Part shown: positions 34,391 to 42,991 of the stretch, piece by piece
How positions within the stretch are numbered: the first letter of the stretch is position 1
Layout: each line of letters opens with the position of its first letter
Source: an uncultured Gammaproteobacteria bacterium
GTDB taxonomy: Bacteria; Pseudomonadota; Gammaproteobacteria; Steroidobacterales; GCA-2729495
DNA: 55,596 nt
Reading direction: 5' to 3'
Assembly (NCBI GenBank): GCA_937921935.1
Contig: CAKZWQ010000048.1
Location: forward strand, 1 to 55,596
Notes under the pieces: model-generated
The model's input: only the letters and a program-made list of their open reading frames with translations
Told to the model about the DNA's origin: nothing
Database searches by the model: none
Made by a program: the position numbers and the translations under genes

Positions 34391-36382
34391 ATGCGCCACC
34401 GAGCTGCTTGTCTGCTGACTTGTCTGCTGGCTGTCGTGCCCGCAATCGCCGCCGATGACGGCTGGCTCTACTACGGTCGTGACCAGGGCCAGGAACGCTT
34501 CTCGCCGCTGACGCAGATCAACACCGCTAACGTCGATCAACTGGAGTTGGCCTGGTCTTACCGCCACGGTGACCTGGAACGTTTCCCCGACCGCAAGTCC
34601 TATGCCGGCTTTCATGCCACACCGATCCTGTTGCCCGCGGAAGCCGGTGGTCACCTCGTCGCCTGCACGCCCTTCAGTCGCGCCTTCGCCCTGGATCCGG
34701 TCACCGGTGAAGAGCGCTGGTCCTTCGACCCGCAGATTGAATTATCCGAGGTGCCCACGCGGCTGAAGTGTCTCGGTGTCGCCTACTGGCAGGACGAGCA
34801 GGCCGATGCTGATGCGCTGTGCGCGCACCGGATTATCTGGGGTACCCACGACCGGCACATCGTGGCGGTGGATGCACGCAGCGGAGCAGCCTGCCCCGCG
34901 TTTGGCGAGGCGGGCAGTGTGGACGTGAACCCGCTGATTGCCGCCGCGGCCGTGACCCAGCCCGATCCAGCCGGCACCACGTTTTCCGCGCCCCCGGTGA
35001 TCGTGAATGGCGTGATCGTAATCGGTCACATCAACAACATGAAAAATCAGTACCCGGATTCCCCGGCCGGCGTGATCCGCGCCTTCGATGCGCGCACGGG
35101 TGAACTGCGCTGGGAGTTCGATCCGATCCCGCGCGATCGCAGTCAGCCCCACGCAGTGGACTGGACCGATGCAGCGATGCAGCTCACCGGCGGCGCAAAT
35201 GCCTGGTCACTGCTGTCAGCCGATCCGGAGCGCGATCTCGTCTTCATCCCCACGGCCGGACCCGGCCCCAACTTCTACGGCGGCACGCGCCCCGGCGACA
35301 ATCGCTGGGCTAACTCGGTGGTGGCCTTGCGCGCGCAGACCGGCGAACTGGCCTGGGGGTTCCAGGCGGTGCACCACGACGTCTGGGACTGGGACATTCC
35401 GGCCGCACCCCTCCTGGTGGATGTGCCCGTGGACGGCGAGCCCAGAGCTGCAGTCGTGGTGATCACCAAGCAGAGCCTGGTGTTTGTGCTGGACCGGGAT
35501 ACCGGCGAGCCGTTGTTCGACGTGGAAGAACGCCCCGTGCCCACCGACGGCGTGCCCGGTGAAGTGCTGTCGCCAACGCAACCCTTCCCGGTCAAACCGC
35601 CGCCGCTGATGCCAACGAGTATCGGCCCCGAAGACGCCTGGGGTGTGACCTTCCTCGACCGTACCGCGTGCCGCGATATGATCCTCGCCAGTCGCCACGG
35701 CAGTATCTTCACCCCGCCCAGTCAGCAGGGCTGGCTGATGTATCCGAGTACCGCGGGCGGCCCCAACTGGGGGGGCGGTGCCTGGGACCCGGGGCAGCAT
35801 CTGCTTATCACCAATGTCTCGCAAGTGGGCTTGTGGCTACAGCTGATCCCGAACGAAGCAGCGCCGCCGCCGCCACGCGGTGATTACACTGCGGGTGCGC
35901 CCATGGGGCCGCCATCAAAGATCGAAGGCACGGACTATGCGATCCAGCAGAAGATTTTCTTGAGTCCCGCTTTCCAGCCCTGCACTAAGCCGCCTTGGTC
36001 TACCCTCGTCGCGGTGGACATGGCTGCCGGGGAGATCAAGTGGACTGTGCCCCTGGGCACCACCGAACAACTTTCGCCGATGCCCATTCCGCTGAAGTGG
36101 GGCAGCCCGGTTTCCGCCGGGCCCATTGCCACCGCCGGCGGCCTGGTCTTCGTTGGTTCCACGGCCGACAGTTACCTGCGTGCTTTTGATACATCGACTG
36201 GCGAAGAACTCTGGGCCGTGCAGACACCGGCCGCGGCGCATGCCACGCCTATGACCTATGCGGTCGACGGCAATCAGTTCGTCGTGGTTGCAGCTGGCAG
36301 CCATATGTTTATAAATGCAAAAACCATCAATGACTATTTAGTCGCCTATGCGTTGCCGGCGACGGTCAGGGGAGAGGAGTGA
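34391..36382 (+). CDS. PQQ-dependent dehydrogenase, glucose dehydrogenase-like propeller
   Basis: ATG 34391 gives a 663-residue protein with a Sec signal (LLTCLLAVVPAIAA); GTG 34367 is an alternative. The mature protein has the PQQ-propeller start GWLYYGRDQGQERFSPLTQIN. W-motif strands (GELRWEFDP, GELAWGFQAVHHDVWDWDIPAAP) and the C-terminal closure (AAHATPMTYAVDGNQFVVVAAGSH) follow. The HHDVWDWD segment is typical of membrane-type glucose/quinate dehydrogenases, but their N-terminal membrane helices are absent, so it should be a soluble periplasmic enzyme. Unlike the PQQ enzyme at 6.7 kb it has no haem motif. It probably oxidises an alcohol or sugar; identity unknown. Confidence 0.86.
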   Translation: MRHRAACLLTCLLAVVPAIAADDGWLYYGRDQGQERFSPLTQINTANVDQLELAWSYRHGDLERFPDRKSYAGFHATPILLPAEAGGHLVACTPFSRAFALDPVTGEERWSFDPQIELSEVPTRLKCLGVAYWQDEQADADALCAHRIIWGTHDRHIVAVDARSGAACPAFGEAGSVDVNPLIAAAAVTQPDPAGTTFSAPPVIVNGVIVIGHINNMKNQYPDSPAGVIRAFDARTGELRWEFDPIPRDRSQPHAVDWTDAAMQLTGGANAWSLLSADPERDLVFIPTAGPGPNFYGGTRPGDNRWANSVVALRAQTGELAWGFQAVHHDVWDWDIPAAPLLVDVPVDGEPRAAVVVITKQSLVFVLDRDTGEPLFDVEERPVPTDGVPGEVLSPTQPFPVKPPPLMPTSIGPEDAWGVTFLDRTACRDMILASRHGSIFTPPSQQGWLMYPSTAGGPNWGGGAWDPGQHLLITNVSQVGLWLQLIPNEAAPPPPRGDYTAGAPMGPPSKIEGTDYAIQQKIFLSPAFQPCTKPPWSTLVAVDMAAGEIKWTVPLGTTEQLSPMPIPLKWGSPVSAGPIATAGGLVFVGSTADSYLRAFDTSTGEELWAVQTPAAAHATPMTYAVDGNQFVVVAAGSHMFINAKTINDYLVAYALPATVRGEE

Positions 36383-36388
36383 TGCGCG

Positions 36389-37426
36389 TTGACGCAGGCA
36401 AAATCTGTGGCTGAGCGAAGCGGCCTGCCCGTTGGCCGCCTGATTCTGCGCGGGCTGGTTTCGGTGCTGTTGCTGTTCGTCATTGTATGGGCCGCCCTCG
36501 CGCTATGGATCGATGGTCCGGCCTCGCGTGCCCTCGCGGGCGCGCTGGTTGGTGCGCTGGTATTGATCGCCGGTTTTATCGTCGTGCGAATCCGGCCGTT
36601 CTGGCGGGCCGCCGGCAGTGTGCTGGGGGTGTTTGCGGTGGTGCTGGCTTGGTGGCTGAGCCTGACACCCAGCAACGATCGGGCCTGGCAGCCCGACGTC
36701 GCGCAACTGCCATCGGCCACCCTCGACGGCTCAATCCTCACCATTCGCAACGTGCGCAGCTTTCGCTATCGTGGTGTGGACGACTTCAGCGAAGAGTGGG
36801 TCACCCGTACCTACGATCTGGATACGCTGGTGGGTTTTGATATGTTCATTTCCTACTGGGGCCCGACCCTTTACGGTCACACGATCGCCAGCTGGGAATT
36901 CGCCGACGGGCAACATCTGGCTATCTCCATCGAGACGCGCAAGGAAACGGGTGAGTCTTACTCGGCCCTTACGGGTTTCTTTCGCCAGTTCGAGGTTTAT
37001 TACGTGGTGGCGGACGAGGCCGATGTCGTGGCGCTTCGCACCAACCATCGCGGCGAACGCGTGGAGCTTTACCGCACCATCGAATCACCCGGTGCCGTCG
37101 TCCTGCTGCTGGACTATATCGATGAGATTAACGCCCTGGCGGAAAAGCCCGAGTGGTACAACGCCCTGACCCAGAACTGCACTACCACTATCTGGAAGCA
37201 TGGCAAGGCCATCGGCTCAGAACGGGTACCCCTGGACTGGCGCCTGATGGCCAACGGCTACCTGGTCGACCTGGGTTACGAAGTCGGCGCAGTGAACACC
37301 GACATCAGCCTCGACATGCTCAAACAGCGCAGTGACATTACCGCGCGTGCTCGTCGAGCTGGAGACGCCGCCGATTTCTCCGGGGCAATTCGCGTGGACC
37401 TGCCAGCCCGGCCACCAGCGCGCTAA
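36389..37426 (+). CDS. DUF4105 (Lnb N-terminal domain-like) membrane protein
   Basis: The 345-residue protein has three N-terminal membrane helices (about residues 18-45, 48-68 and 73-93). A periplasmic DUF4105 domain follows with NVRSFRYRG, the SYWGPTLYGHTIASWEF segment and the NALTQNCTTTIWKHG motif holding a conserved Cys. DUF4105 is related to papain-like/NlpC-type folds and the Lnb chaperone region. The start is either TTG 36389 (7 bases after the PQQ gene stop) or GTG 36407. The short spacing suggests one transcript with the upstream genes. Confidence 0.82.
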   Translation: MTQAKSVAERSGLPVGRLILRGLVSVLLLFVIVWAALALWIDGPASRALAGALVGALVLIAGFIVVRIRPFWRAAGSVLGVFAVVLAWWLSLTPSNDRAWQPDVAQLPSATLDGSILTIRNVRSFRYRGVDDFSEEWVTRTYDLDTLVGFDMFISYWGPTLYGHTIASWEFADGQHLAISIETRKETGESYSALTGFFRQFEVYYVVADEADVVALRTNHRGERVELYRTIESPGAVVLLLDYIDEINALAEKPEWYNALTQNCTTTIWKHGKAIGSERVPLDWRLMANGYLVDLGYEVGAVNTDISLDMLKQRSDITARARRAGDAADFSGAIRVDLPARPPAR

Positions 37427-37669
37427 GGCAACAAGCCGGGCGGCATTTTCGCGGCGCCGGAGCGCAACGGGCGCGGCTGCTTTGGCTGGATCTGTCGAAT
37501 CCGTAGAGCAATCGGTCGTGATAGAGAATCCAGTCACGGACATTCTTCGAAACCTTGATCTCTTGCCGGGTTTCGCCTATCGCCAAAACCGGTGCGTACA
37601 AAACGGGTCTGTGGTTTTCCAGACCGAAATCATGCTGCGGCCTGAAGGTTGTGGCGGGGAAAGAATCTA

Positions 37670-38182
37670 ATGCTCAAGTCAACATTTCGTGTCTCAGTGA
37701 TTTTTGCTTGCCTGGCTTTGCTGGCATCGCCCCTGGCACTGGCCGGTGGCCATGCTGCTCCCAAGAGCCAGGACATCGTCGCAACCGCCGTAGCTGCCGA
37801 TGACTTCAATACCCTGGCTGCTGCATTGCAGGCAGCCGATCTGGTTGGTGCCCTGCAGGGTGAAGGCCCCTTCACGGTCTTTGCGCCCACGGACGCAGCT
37901 TTTGCCGCGCTGCCGGAAGGTACGCTAGAAAGCCTGCTGAAGCCGGAGAACAAGGATCAGTTGACGGCTGTCCTGCTGTACCACGTGGTGCCGGGCAAGA
38001 TCATGTCTTCTGATATCAGCGGCACCGCCAATCCTGAAACCCTGCAGGGAAGCACGGTTGCGGTGATCGCCGCGGATGGTGGCGTTACGGTCAACGGTGC
38101 GACTGTGGTCGCAGCCGATGTGGTTGCCAGCAACGGCGTGATTCACGCGATCGATGCGGTTATCCTGCCGCCGCAGCCGTAG
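37670..38182 (+). CDS. Secreted fasciclin (FAS1) domain protein
   Basis: ATG 37670 follows a GGGGAAAG site. The 170-residue product has a signal peptide ([15 protein letters not shown], to about residue 24) and a single FAS1 domain. The conserved H1 box ([14 protein letters not shown]), H2 box (LLYHVVPGK) and closing [13 protein letters not shown] strand are all present. Single-domain FAS1 proteins are secreted or periplasmic and linked with adhesion or matrix. It stands alone and ends at a terminator. The 243-bp gap before it shows no gene I trust. Confidence 0.92.
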   Translation: MLKSTFRVSVIFACLALLASPLALAGGHAAPKSQDIVATAVAADDFNTLAAALQAADLVGALQGEGPFTVFAPTDAAFAALPEGTLESLLKPENKDQLTAVLLYHVVPGKIMSSDISGTANPETLQGSTVAVIAADGGVTVNGATVVAADVVASNGVIHAIDAVILPPQP

Positions 38183-38225
38183 GTATCGGCAACCGAGTAA
38201 TCGCCAAGCCAACGTGTACTAGAGA

Positions 38226-38252
38226 GAAACCCGCTTCGGCGGGTTTCTTTTT
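38226..38252 (+). terminator. Rho-independent terminator with UUCG tetraloop
   Basis: A 9-bp stem (38226-38234 with 38239-38247) closed by TTCG is followed by five T (38248-38252). It ends the fasciclin gene and faces the convergent symporter gene. Confidence 0.88.
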
Positions 38253-38268
38253 GTCTGTGCGTTAGCCG

Positions 38269-40041
38269 CTAGTGCTCGTGCGCCACTTTGGCACCCGCCG
38301 GTACCCGGATGTCGTCGATGAGTTCCTGGATCTCAAAGGGCGGGGGTGCCTGCAAGCGGCACAAGCTTAAGGCCACGCCGAAGTTGATCAGCATGCCAAG
38401 CACGCCGATCCCTTCCGGTGAAATACCGAGCAGCCAATGCTCGGCATTGTTCAGTGCCGGTCGGATGAATTTGAAATACACAATGTAGGTGCTGGTGAAT
38501 CCCAGCCCGGCCACCATGCCGGCTACTGCACCCAGCGTGTTCATGCGCCGGGAGAAAATGCCCATGAAAATGGCCGGGAACAGCGATGCTGCCGCCAGCC
38601 CAAAGGCAAAGGCTACCACCTGGGCGACAAAGCCCGGCGGATTGATCCCCAGGTAACCGGCAACACCAATGGCTGTGGCCGCGGACAGGCGAGCATAAAG
38701 TAGCTCTTGTTTCTCGCTGATGCCGGGCAAGAAGGTTTTCTTCAGCAGGTCATGACTGATGGAGGTGGAGATCACCAGTAGCAGGCCCGCCGCCGTGGAC
38801 AGGGCGGCCGCCAGCCCGCCGGCCGCCACCAGCGCGATTACCCAGCCGGGCAGGTTGGCGATTTCCGGGTTCGCCAGCACCATGATGTCTCGGTCCACAT
38901 ACACTTCGTTGCGGACCTGGGTCGGTGCGCTGGTGACCAGGCGTTCGCCATTCGCTCCTTCATCTCCGTTGAAGGTCGGCCGGCCCTCGAAGGGTGCCCC
39001 GGGTCCGTACTGGATGGCGCCGTCCCGGTTCTTGTCCAGCCAGCCGATCAGGCCAATGTCTTCCCAGTTCTTGAACCACGCAGGCGCCGCTTCGTAGCGG
39101 GTCTGGTGAATGGTCTCGATGAAGTTGAGGCGCGCGAAGGCGCCCACGGCCGGGGCGGTAGTGTAGAGCAGGGCGATAAATACCAGGGCGTAACCGGCGG
39201 ACAGGCGCGCGTCGGACACCTTGGGTACGGTGAAGAAGCGCACGATTACGTGGGGCAGGCCGGCGGTGCCCACCATCAGCGCCAGGGTGATAGCGAAGAC
39301 ATCAATGGTGGATTTACTGCCCTCGGTGTAGGGGCCAAAGCCCAGATCCTGAAGCGTGACGTCCAGTTTCTCCAGCACCGCCAGGCCCGATCCGTCAATG
39401 GTTTCCGCACCGAGACCCAGCTGCGGCACCGGCACGCCGGTTGCCAGGAAGGAAATGAAAATGGCCGGCACCAGGTAGGCAAAAATCAGCACGCAATACT
39501 GGGCAACCTGGGTGTAGGTAATGCCCTTCATGCCGCCGAGTACCGCGTAGATGAACACCACCGCCATGCCGATGATCACACCCAGGTTGATGTCGACTTC
39601 CAGGAAGCGGGAAAACACGATCCCTACGCCGCGCATTTGCCCTGCCACGTAGGTAAAGGACACAAAAATCAGGCAGGTCACGGCCACGACCCGCGCGATG
39701 CGCGAGTAATAGCGCTCGCCGATGAAGTCGGGCACGGTGAATTGCCCGAACTTGCGCAGGTAGGGCGCCAGCAGCAGGGCCAGTACCACATAGACGCCGG
39801 TCCAGCCCATCAGGTAGACCGAACCGTCGTAGCCCATAAAGGCAATGATGCCGGCCATGGATATGAAAGATGCCGCGCTCATCCAGTCGGCTGCGGTGGC
39901 CATGCCGTTGGCGATGGGATGCACGCCCCCGCCGGCCACGTAAAAATCCTTGGTCGACTTCGCTCGCGACCAGATTGCAATAGCAATATAGAGTGCGAAG
40001 CTCAGGCCGACGAAAAGATAAGTCAGCGTCTGGGTGGTCAC
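38269..40041 (-). CDS. Sodium:solute symporter, VC_2705/ActP-like large subunit
   Basis: The 590-residue protein has about 13 membrane helices and the SSS family marks: the RAKSTKDFYVAGGGVHPIANGMATAADWMSAASFISMAG start and the AALSTAAGLLLVISTSISHDL segment. An insert with charged residues (about 310-370) is typical of the VC_2705 subgroup. These symporters take up small carboxylates such as acetate with Na+. The start is GTG 40041, overlapping the stop of the DUF4212 gene (GTGA), so the two subunits are coupled. No acetyl-CoA synthetase gene is adjacent. Confidence 0.92.
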   Translation of the reverse strand: MTTQTLTYLFVGLSFALYIAIAIWSRAKSTKDFYVAGGGVHPIANGMATAADWMSAASFISMAGIIAFMGYDGSVYLMGWTGVYVVLALLLAPYLRKFGQFTVPDFIGERYYSRIARVVAVTCLIFVSFTYVAGQMRGVGIVFSRFLEVDINLGVIIGMAVVFIYAVLGGMKGITYTQVAQYCVLIFAYLVPAIFISFLATGVPVPQLGLGAETIDGSGLAVLEKLDVTLQDLGFGPYTEGSKSTIDVFAITLALMVGTAGLPHVIVRFFTVPKVSDARLSAGYALVFIALLYTTAPAVGAFARLNFIETIHQTRYEAAPAWFKNWEDIGLIGWLDKNRDGAIQYGPGAPFEGRPTFNGDEGANGERLVTSAPTQVRNEVYVDRDIMVLANPEIANLPGWVIALVAAGGLAAALSTAAGLLLVISTSISHDLLKKTFLPGISEKQELLYARLSAATAIGVAGYLGINPPGFVAQVVAFAFGLAAASLFPAIFMGIFSRRMNTLGAVAGMVAGLGFTSTYIVYFKFIRPALNNAEHWLLGISPEGIGVLGMLINFGVALSLCRLQAPPPFEIQELIDDIRVPAGAKVAHEH

Positions 40042-40379
40042 TGGGCCGGCGGCTCTTTGTCATCGACGCCGAATTTACGGTCAATCCGGCTGGCGAGAAT
40101 CACGTACGCAAAAATGATCGCCACGAACACGTAAATGGCACCCTGCTGGGCCCACCAGAAGCCGAGCTTGAAGCCGAAGAAGGCAATGCGGTTCAGAGGT
40201 TCGACCAGCAAAATCCCGAAGCCGAAGGACACGGTGAACCACAGGAGCAGCAAACTCACCACGAGCCGCAGATTCGCGCGCCAGTAGCGATGCACCGTTG
40301 TTTCGCTCAGCACCTCCTGACTGTGTTCGCCCGGTCGCGGGAGGTTGTCTCCCTGGTGCTGATAAACCTCACGCTTCAT
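40038..40379 (-). CDS. DUF4212 family small symporter subunit
   Basis: A 113-residue protein with two membrane helices (about 38-58 and 75-97) and the RYWRANLRLVVSLLLLWFTVSFGFGILL opening typical of DUF4212. This family is always found just before VC_2705-type sodium:solute symporters and is taken to be their small subunit. A 4-base overlap with the large subunit start supports coupled translation. Confidence 0.92.
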   Translation of the reverse strand: MKREVYQHQGDNLPRPGEHSQEVLSETTVHRYWRANLRLVVSLLLLWFTVSFGFGILLVEPLNRIAFFGFKLGFWWAQQGAIYVFVAIIFAYVILASRIDRKFGVDDKEPPAQ

Positions 40380-40489
40380 GGGCTAGTTGTACCGCGGAAA
40401 GTCCGGGCGCAGCAATAGCGCAGGGTGCATAGTTTCGTCGCAGGCGTTTTTCGTGCCTTCTCTGCCCGCCACCATCTTGCCAAATGGGC

Positions 40490-42742
40490 TCAGGTCTGGA
40501 TGGGCAGTTGCCGATGCCGCTGACCGGTGGCGGCAAAAATCGCATTTGCCAGCGCCGGGGCCACGCCCGGTACACCGGGCTCACCGGTGCCGGCCGGGCG
40601 CGTGGCAGCGCTTTCCAGAATGATCACTACGATCTCTGGTGCATCGGCCAGGCGCATGCGGGGGTACGTGTCAAAGTTGCCCTGCTGAACCACGCCGTCG
40701 GTAATATCCAGCTGACCGTAAAGGGCCGCCGACAGGCCATCGACGACCGAGCCTTCCATTTGCGCTCGCACGCCGTCGGGGTGAATCACCGGGCCGCAGT
40801 CAATGGCGCAGAACACGCGCTTCACGTGGTCAAACCGGCCGTCTTTCGTGATCACTTCCACCGCATGGGCCACCACGCTTTCGTGGCTTTCGGCCACGGC
40901 GTAACCGATGCCGTCCGCAGCCAGGTTGCCCACGCGTGACGCCACGGCATCCAGGGCCGCCAGGTGCCGGGGTTTGTCAGCCAGCGCCTGGCGTCTGAAG
41001 GCCAGGGGTGTCATCTGCGCTGCCAGGGCCAGCTCATCCACGAAGCTTTCGATAAAAAAGGTATTCCACGAATGACTCACGCTGCGCCAGAAGCCGGCGG
41101 GCATGTGGCTTTGCACCGGCGCGTAGCTGACCTTCAGGTGGGGCAGGTCATAGATGGGCGGATCGATGGCGGTAACGACGGACTTGTCCGATTCAGCCTC
41201 ACCGCCGCGCGGCGTGGGCGTGCGGGTTTCGTAGCTGGCGACCACCGACTGCGTGGCCACCCGGTAGTCCAGGGCCACCAGTTTGCCGTCGGCATCCGTG
41301 ACCCCGCTGACTTTGCACACGGCCGCCGGCCGATACGCATCGTGGCGAATGTCCTGTTCGCGTGACCAGGTCAGTTTCACCGGCCGGCCGGGCACTTGCA
41401 CGGCGGCGGTCACTGCCTGTTCCACGAAGTCCATCTCCGCGCGCCGGCCAAAACCGCCGCCCATGAAGGGTGTGTGCAGCGTTACCGCTTCTTTCTCCAG
41501 ACCGGCCAGCTCAGCGGCAATGTCGCGGGCCATGGAGTGGGCCTGGCTGGGCGCCCAGACCTCCAGGGCGTCACCGGTGTAATGGGCGGTGCAGTTCATG
41601 GGCTCCATACAAGCATGGGCGAGGAAGGGCACTTCGTAGGTTGCGGTCACGACTTGCTCCGCCGATTCCATGGCCAGCACGGTCGTGCCGTCGTCACGGA
41701 ACACAATCAGCTCCGGCTGGTCGAGCAGGGCACGGTAGTCGGCGCTGACGGTCGCGGTGTTCATCAGCTCGCCCGTCACCGTCTGCGACGTCACGGTGAT
41801 TTTTTGCGCCGCCTGCTGCGCCTGCCAGGTATTTTGTGCGATGACCACAACGGCCCATTCGGCACCCGGTTTGCCGGCCAGGCCGATATGTTCAACCCCG
41901 GGCATGTTCTCGGCACCATTGGTTTCAAAGGCAGCGACTGCGGTACCGGCCACCGGACTATGGACCACGGTGGCGTAGAGCATGTCGGGTCGCACCACGT
42001 CGACACCGAACTGCGCCGTGCCCGTCACCTGCAGGGGTGTCGCCAGGCGGGCGACATCCTGACCCACGATGCGGAACGTGGACGGGTCTTTAATCGCCAC
42101 GTCATCGCGCGGCTTTTCCTCAGCCGCGGCTTCGGCCAGTTCGCCGTAACCCAGTTGCCGGTCATTGGCCTGGTCAATGACGAAGCCATCACGCGTAATC
42201 AGGGAGTCAGCCGGCACCTGCCATTGTCGGGCGGCCGCATCGACCAACATCTGCCGGGCTGTCGCACCGGCCGGCCGCAGGGTGTCCCAGGCATCCACCA
42301 CGCTGGTGCTGGAGATGGTCATGGACAAACCAATGGCATGAAACAGTTGCCGCATGGCCCAGGTGCCTGTCGCCGCACCCCAGTTCGCTGCCGGGTCCCC
42401 CAGGGGCTGACCGTCCAGCAACATGCCGAAGTTGTAGTAATCGCGATCCACCGGCGCAAATTCGAAGTGCACCTGGCGCCAGTCGGCATCCAGTTCTTCA
42501 GCCAGCAGCATGGCCAGGCTGGTGCTTACCCCCTGGCCCATCTCGGCGCGGTGGATGGCGCAGATCACGGTCCCGTCGGGGGCGATCTTCAGCCAGGCAT
42601 TAAGGGGGATGCCGGCCCGGCCCAGGCGGGCGAACTTGCTGGCGGCGTCCCCGTCATCCAGGCGGCTGGGGACCACGACGCCGAGCAGCAGGCCGCCGCC
42701 AATGGCGGTGCCGGCGAGAATAAAGGTACGGCGTGAAGGCAT
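40490..42742 (-). CDS. Molybdopterin-binding oxidoreductase, IorB-like (xanthine dehydrogenase family)
   Basis: ATG 42742 gives 750 residues with a twin-arginine leader (PSRRTFILAGTAIGGGLLLG). The rest is the large subunit of an isoquinoline 1-oxidoreductase/aldehyde dehydrogenase. Marks are HRAEMGQGVSTSLAMLLAEELD, PFMGGGFGRRAEMDFVEQA, RSVSHSWNTFFIESFVDELA and a C-terminal GTGEPGVPGVAPALANAIFAATG with the catalytic-Glu region. Such subunits bind the Mo-cytosine dinucleotide cofactor and hydroxylate N-heterocycles or aldehydes. They normally pair with a 2Fe-2S subunit (IorA), which is not in the window. It is a lone gene between the symporter pair and a REP-like repeat. Confidence 0.88.
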   Translation of the reverse strand: MPSRRTFILAGTAIGGGLLLGVVVPSRLDDGDAASKFARLGRAGIPLNAWLKIAPDGTVICAIHRAEMGQGVSTSLAMLLAEELDADWRQVHFEFAPVDRDYYNFGMLLDGQPLGDPAANWGAATGTWAMRQLFHAIGLSMTISSTSVVDAWDTLRPAGATARQMLVDAAARQWQVPADSLITRDGFVIDQANDRQLGYGELAEAAAEEKPRDDVAIKDPSTFRIVGQDVARLATPLQVTGTAQFGVDVVRPDMLYATVVHSPVAGTAVAAFETNGAENMPGVEHIGLAGKPGAEWAVVVIAQNTWQAQQAAQKITVTSQTVTGELMNTATVSADYRALLDQPELIVFRDDGTTVLAMESAEQVVTATYEVPFLAHACMEPMNCTAHYTGDALEVWAPSQAHSMARDIAAELAGLEKEAVTLHTPFMGGGFGRRAEMDFVEQAVTAAVQVPGRPVKLTWSREQDIRHDAYRPAAVCKVSGVTDADGKLVALDYRVATQSVVASYETRTPTPRGGEAESDKSVVTAIDPPIYDLPHLKVSYAPVQSHMPAGFWRSVSHSWNTFFIESFVDELALAAQMTPLAFRRQALADKPRHLAALDAVASRVGNLAADGIGYAVAESHESVVAHAVEVITKDGRFDHVKRVFCAIDCGPVIHPDGVRAQMEGSVVDGLSAALYGQLDITDGVVQQGNFDTYPRMRLADAPEIVVIILESAATRPAGTGEPGVPGVAPALANAIFAATGQRHRQLPIQT

Positions 42743-42791
42743 GGCCGAATGGTACAGGCTCGCAGGGCGACAGCGGGCAGGGAAAAGGGGA

Positions 42792-42873
42792 AAAGGGGTC
42801 GAACCGATTTTTCCTCCGAATATCAGTGGCACTGTTGAAAAGCCACGGCGGGAAAAATCGGTTCGACCCCTTT
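42792..42873. repeat. REP-like inverted repeat, family A
   Basis: Two perfectly complementary 23-base arms (42792-42814 and 42851-42873) flank a 36-base centre. The centre has its own small hairpin (GTGGC 42827-42831 with GCCAC 42842-42846). Arms start AAAGGGGTCGAACC. The form fits palindromic REP elements mobilised by RAYT transposases. No transposase gene is near. Confidence 0.8.
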
Positions 42874-42885
42874 AACTGGGGGTCC

Positions 42886-42912
42886 TTGTCTACTATCAAC
42901 TATATATATAAG
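42886..42912 (+). promoter_or_regulatory. AT-rich promoter-like segment before the NmrA-like gene
   Basis: TTGTCT (42886-42891) is followed by an unusual TA repeat (42901-42910) with TATAAG at 42907-42912 (15-bp spacer). It lies just after the REP-like repeat and about 80 bases before the gene start. Confidence 0.4.
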
Positions 42913-42991
42913 TGGTCAGGGCTATTCTGTGCGATGATTTTGCCCCTCGCCAGGCAATGGCCTGACGACTCTATGACGGATAACCAGAACA

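Noticed and set aside
37332-37670. A 112-codon frame overlapping the end of the DUF4105 gene and the gap before the fasciclin gene
   Set aside because: Its first third is an out-of-frame reading of DUF4105, there is no ribosome site, and the rest resembles no family.
39106-40134. A long plus-strand frame opposite the symporter gene
   Set aside because: Translation is rich in His, Gly and Gln as expected for antisense to membrane-helix codons, and it crosses the boundary of the two coupled symporter genes.
41396-42736. A 446-codon plus-strand frame inside the IorB-like gene
   Set aside because: It is an antisense shadow; the minus-strand protein shows full family motifs.
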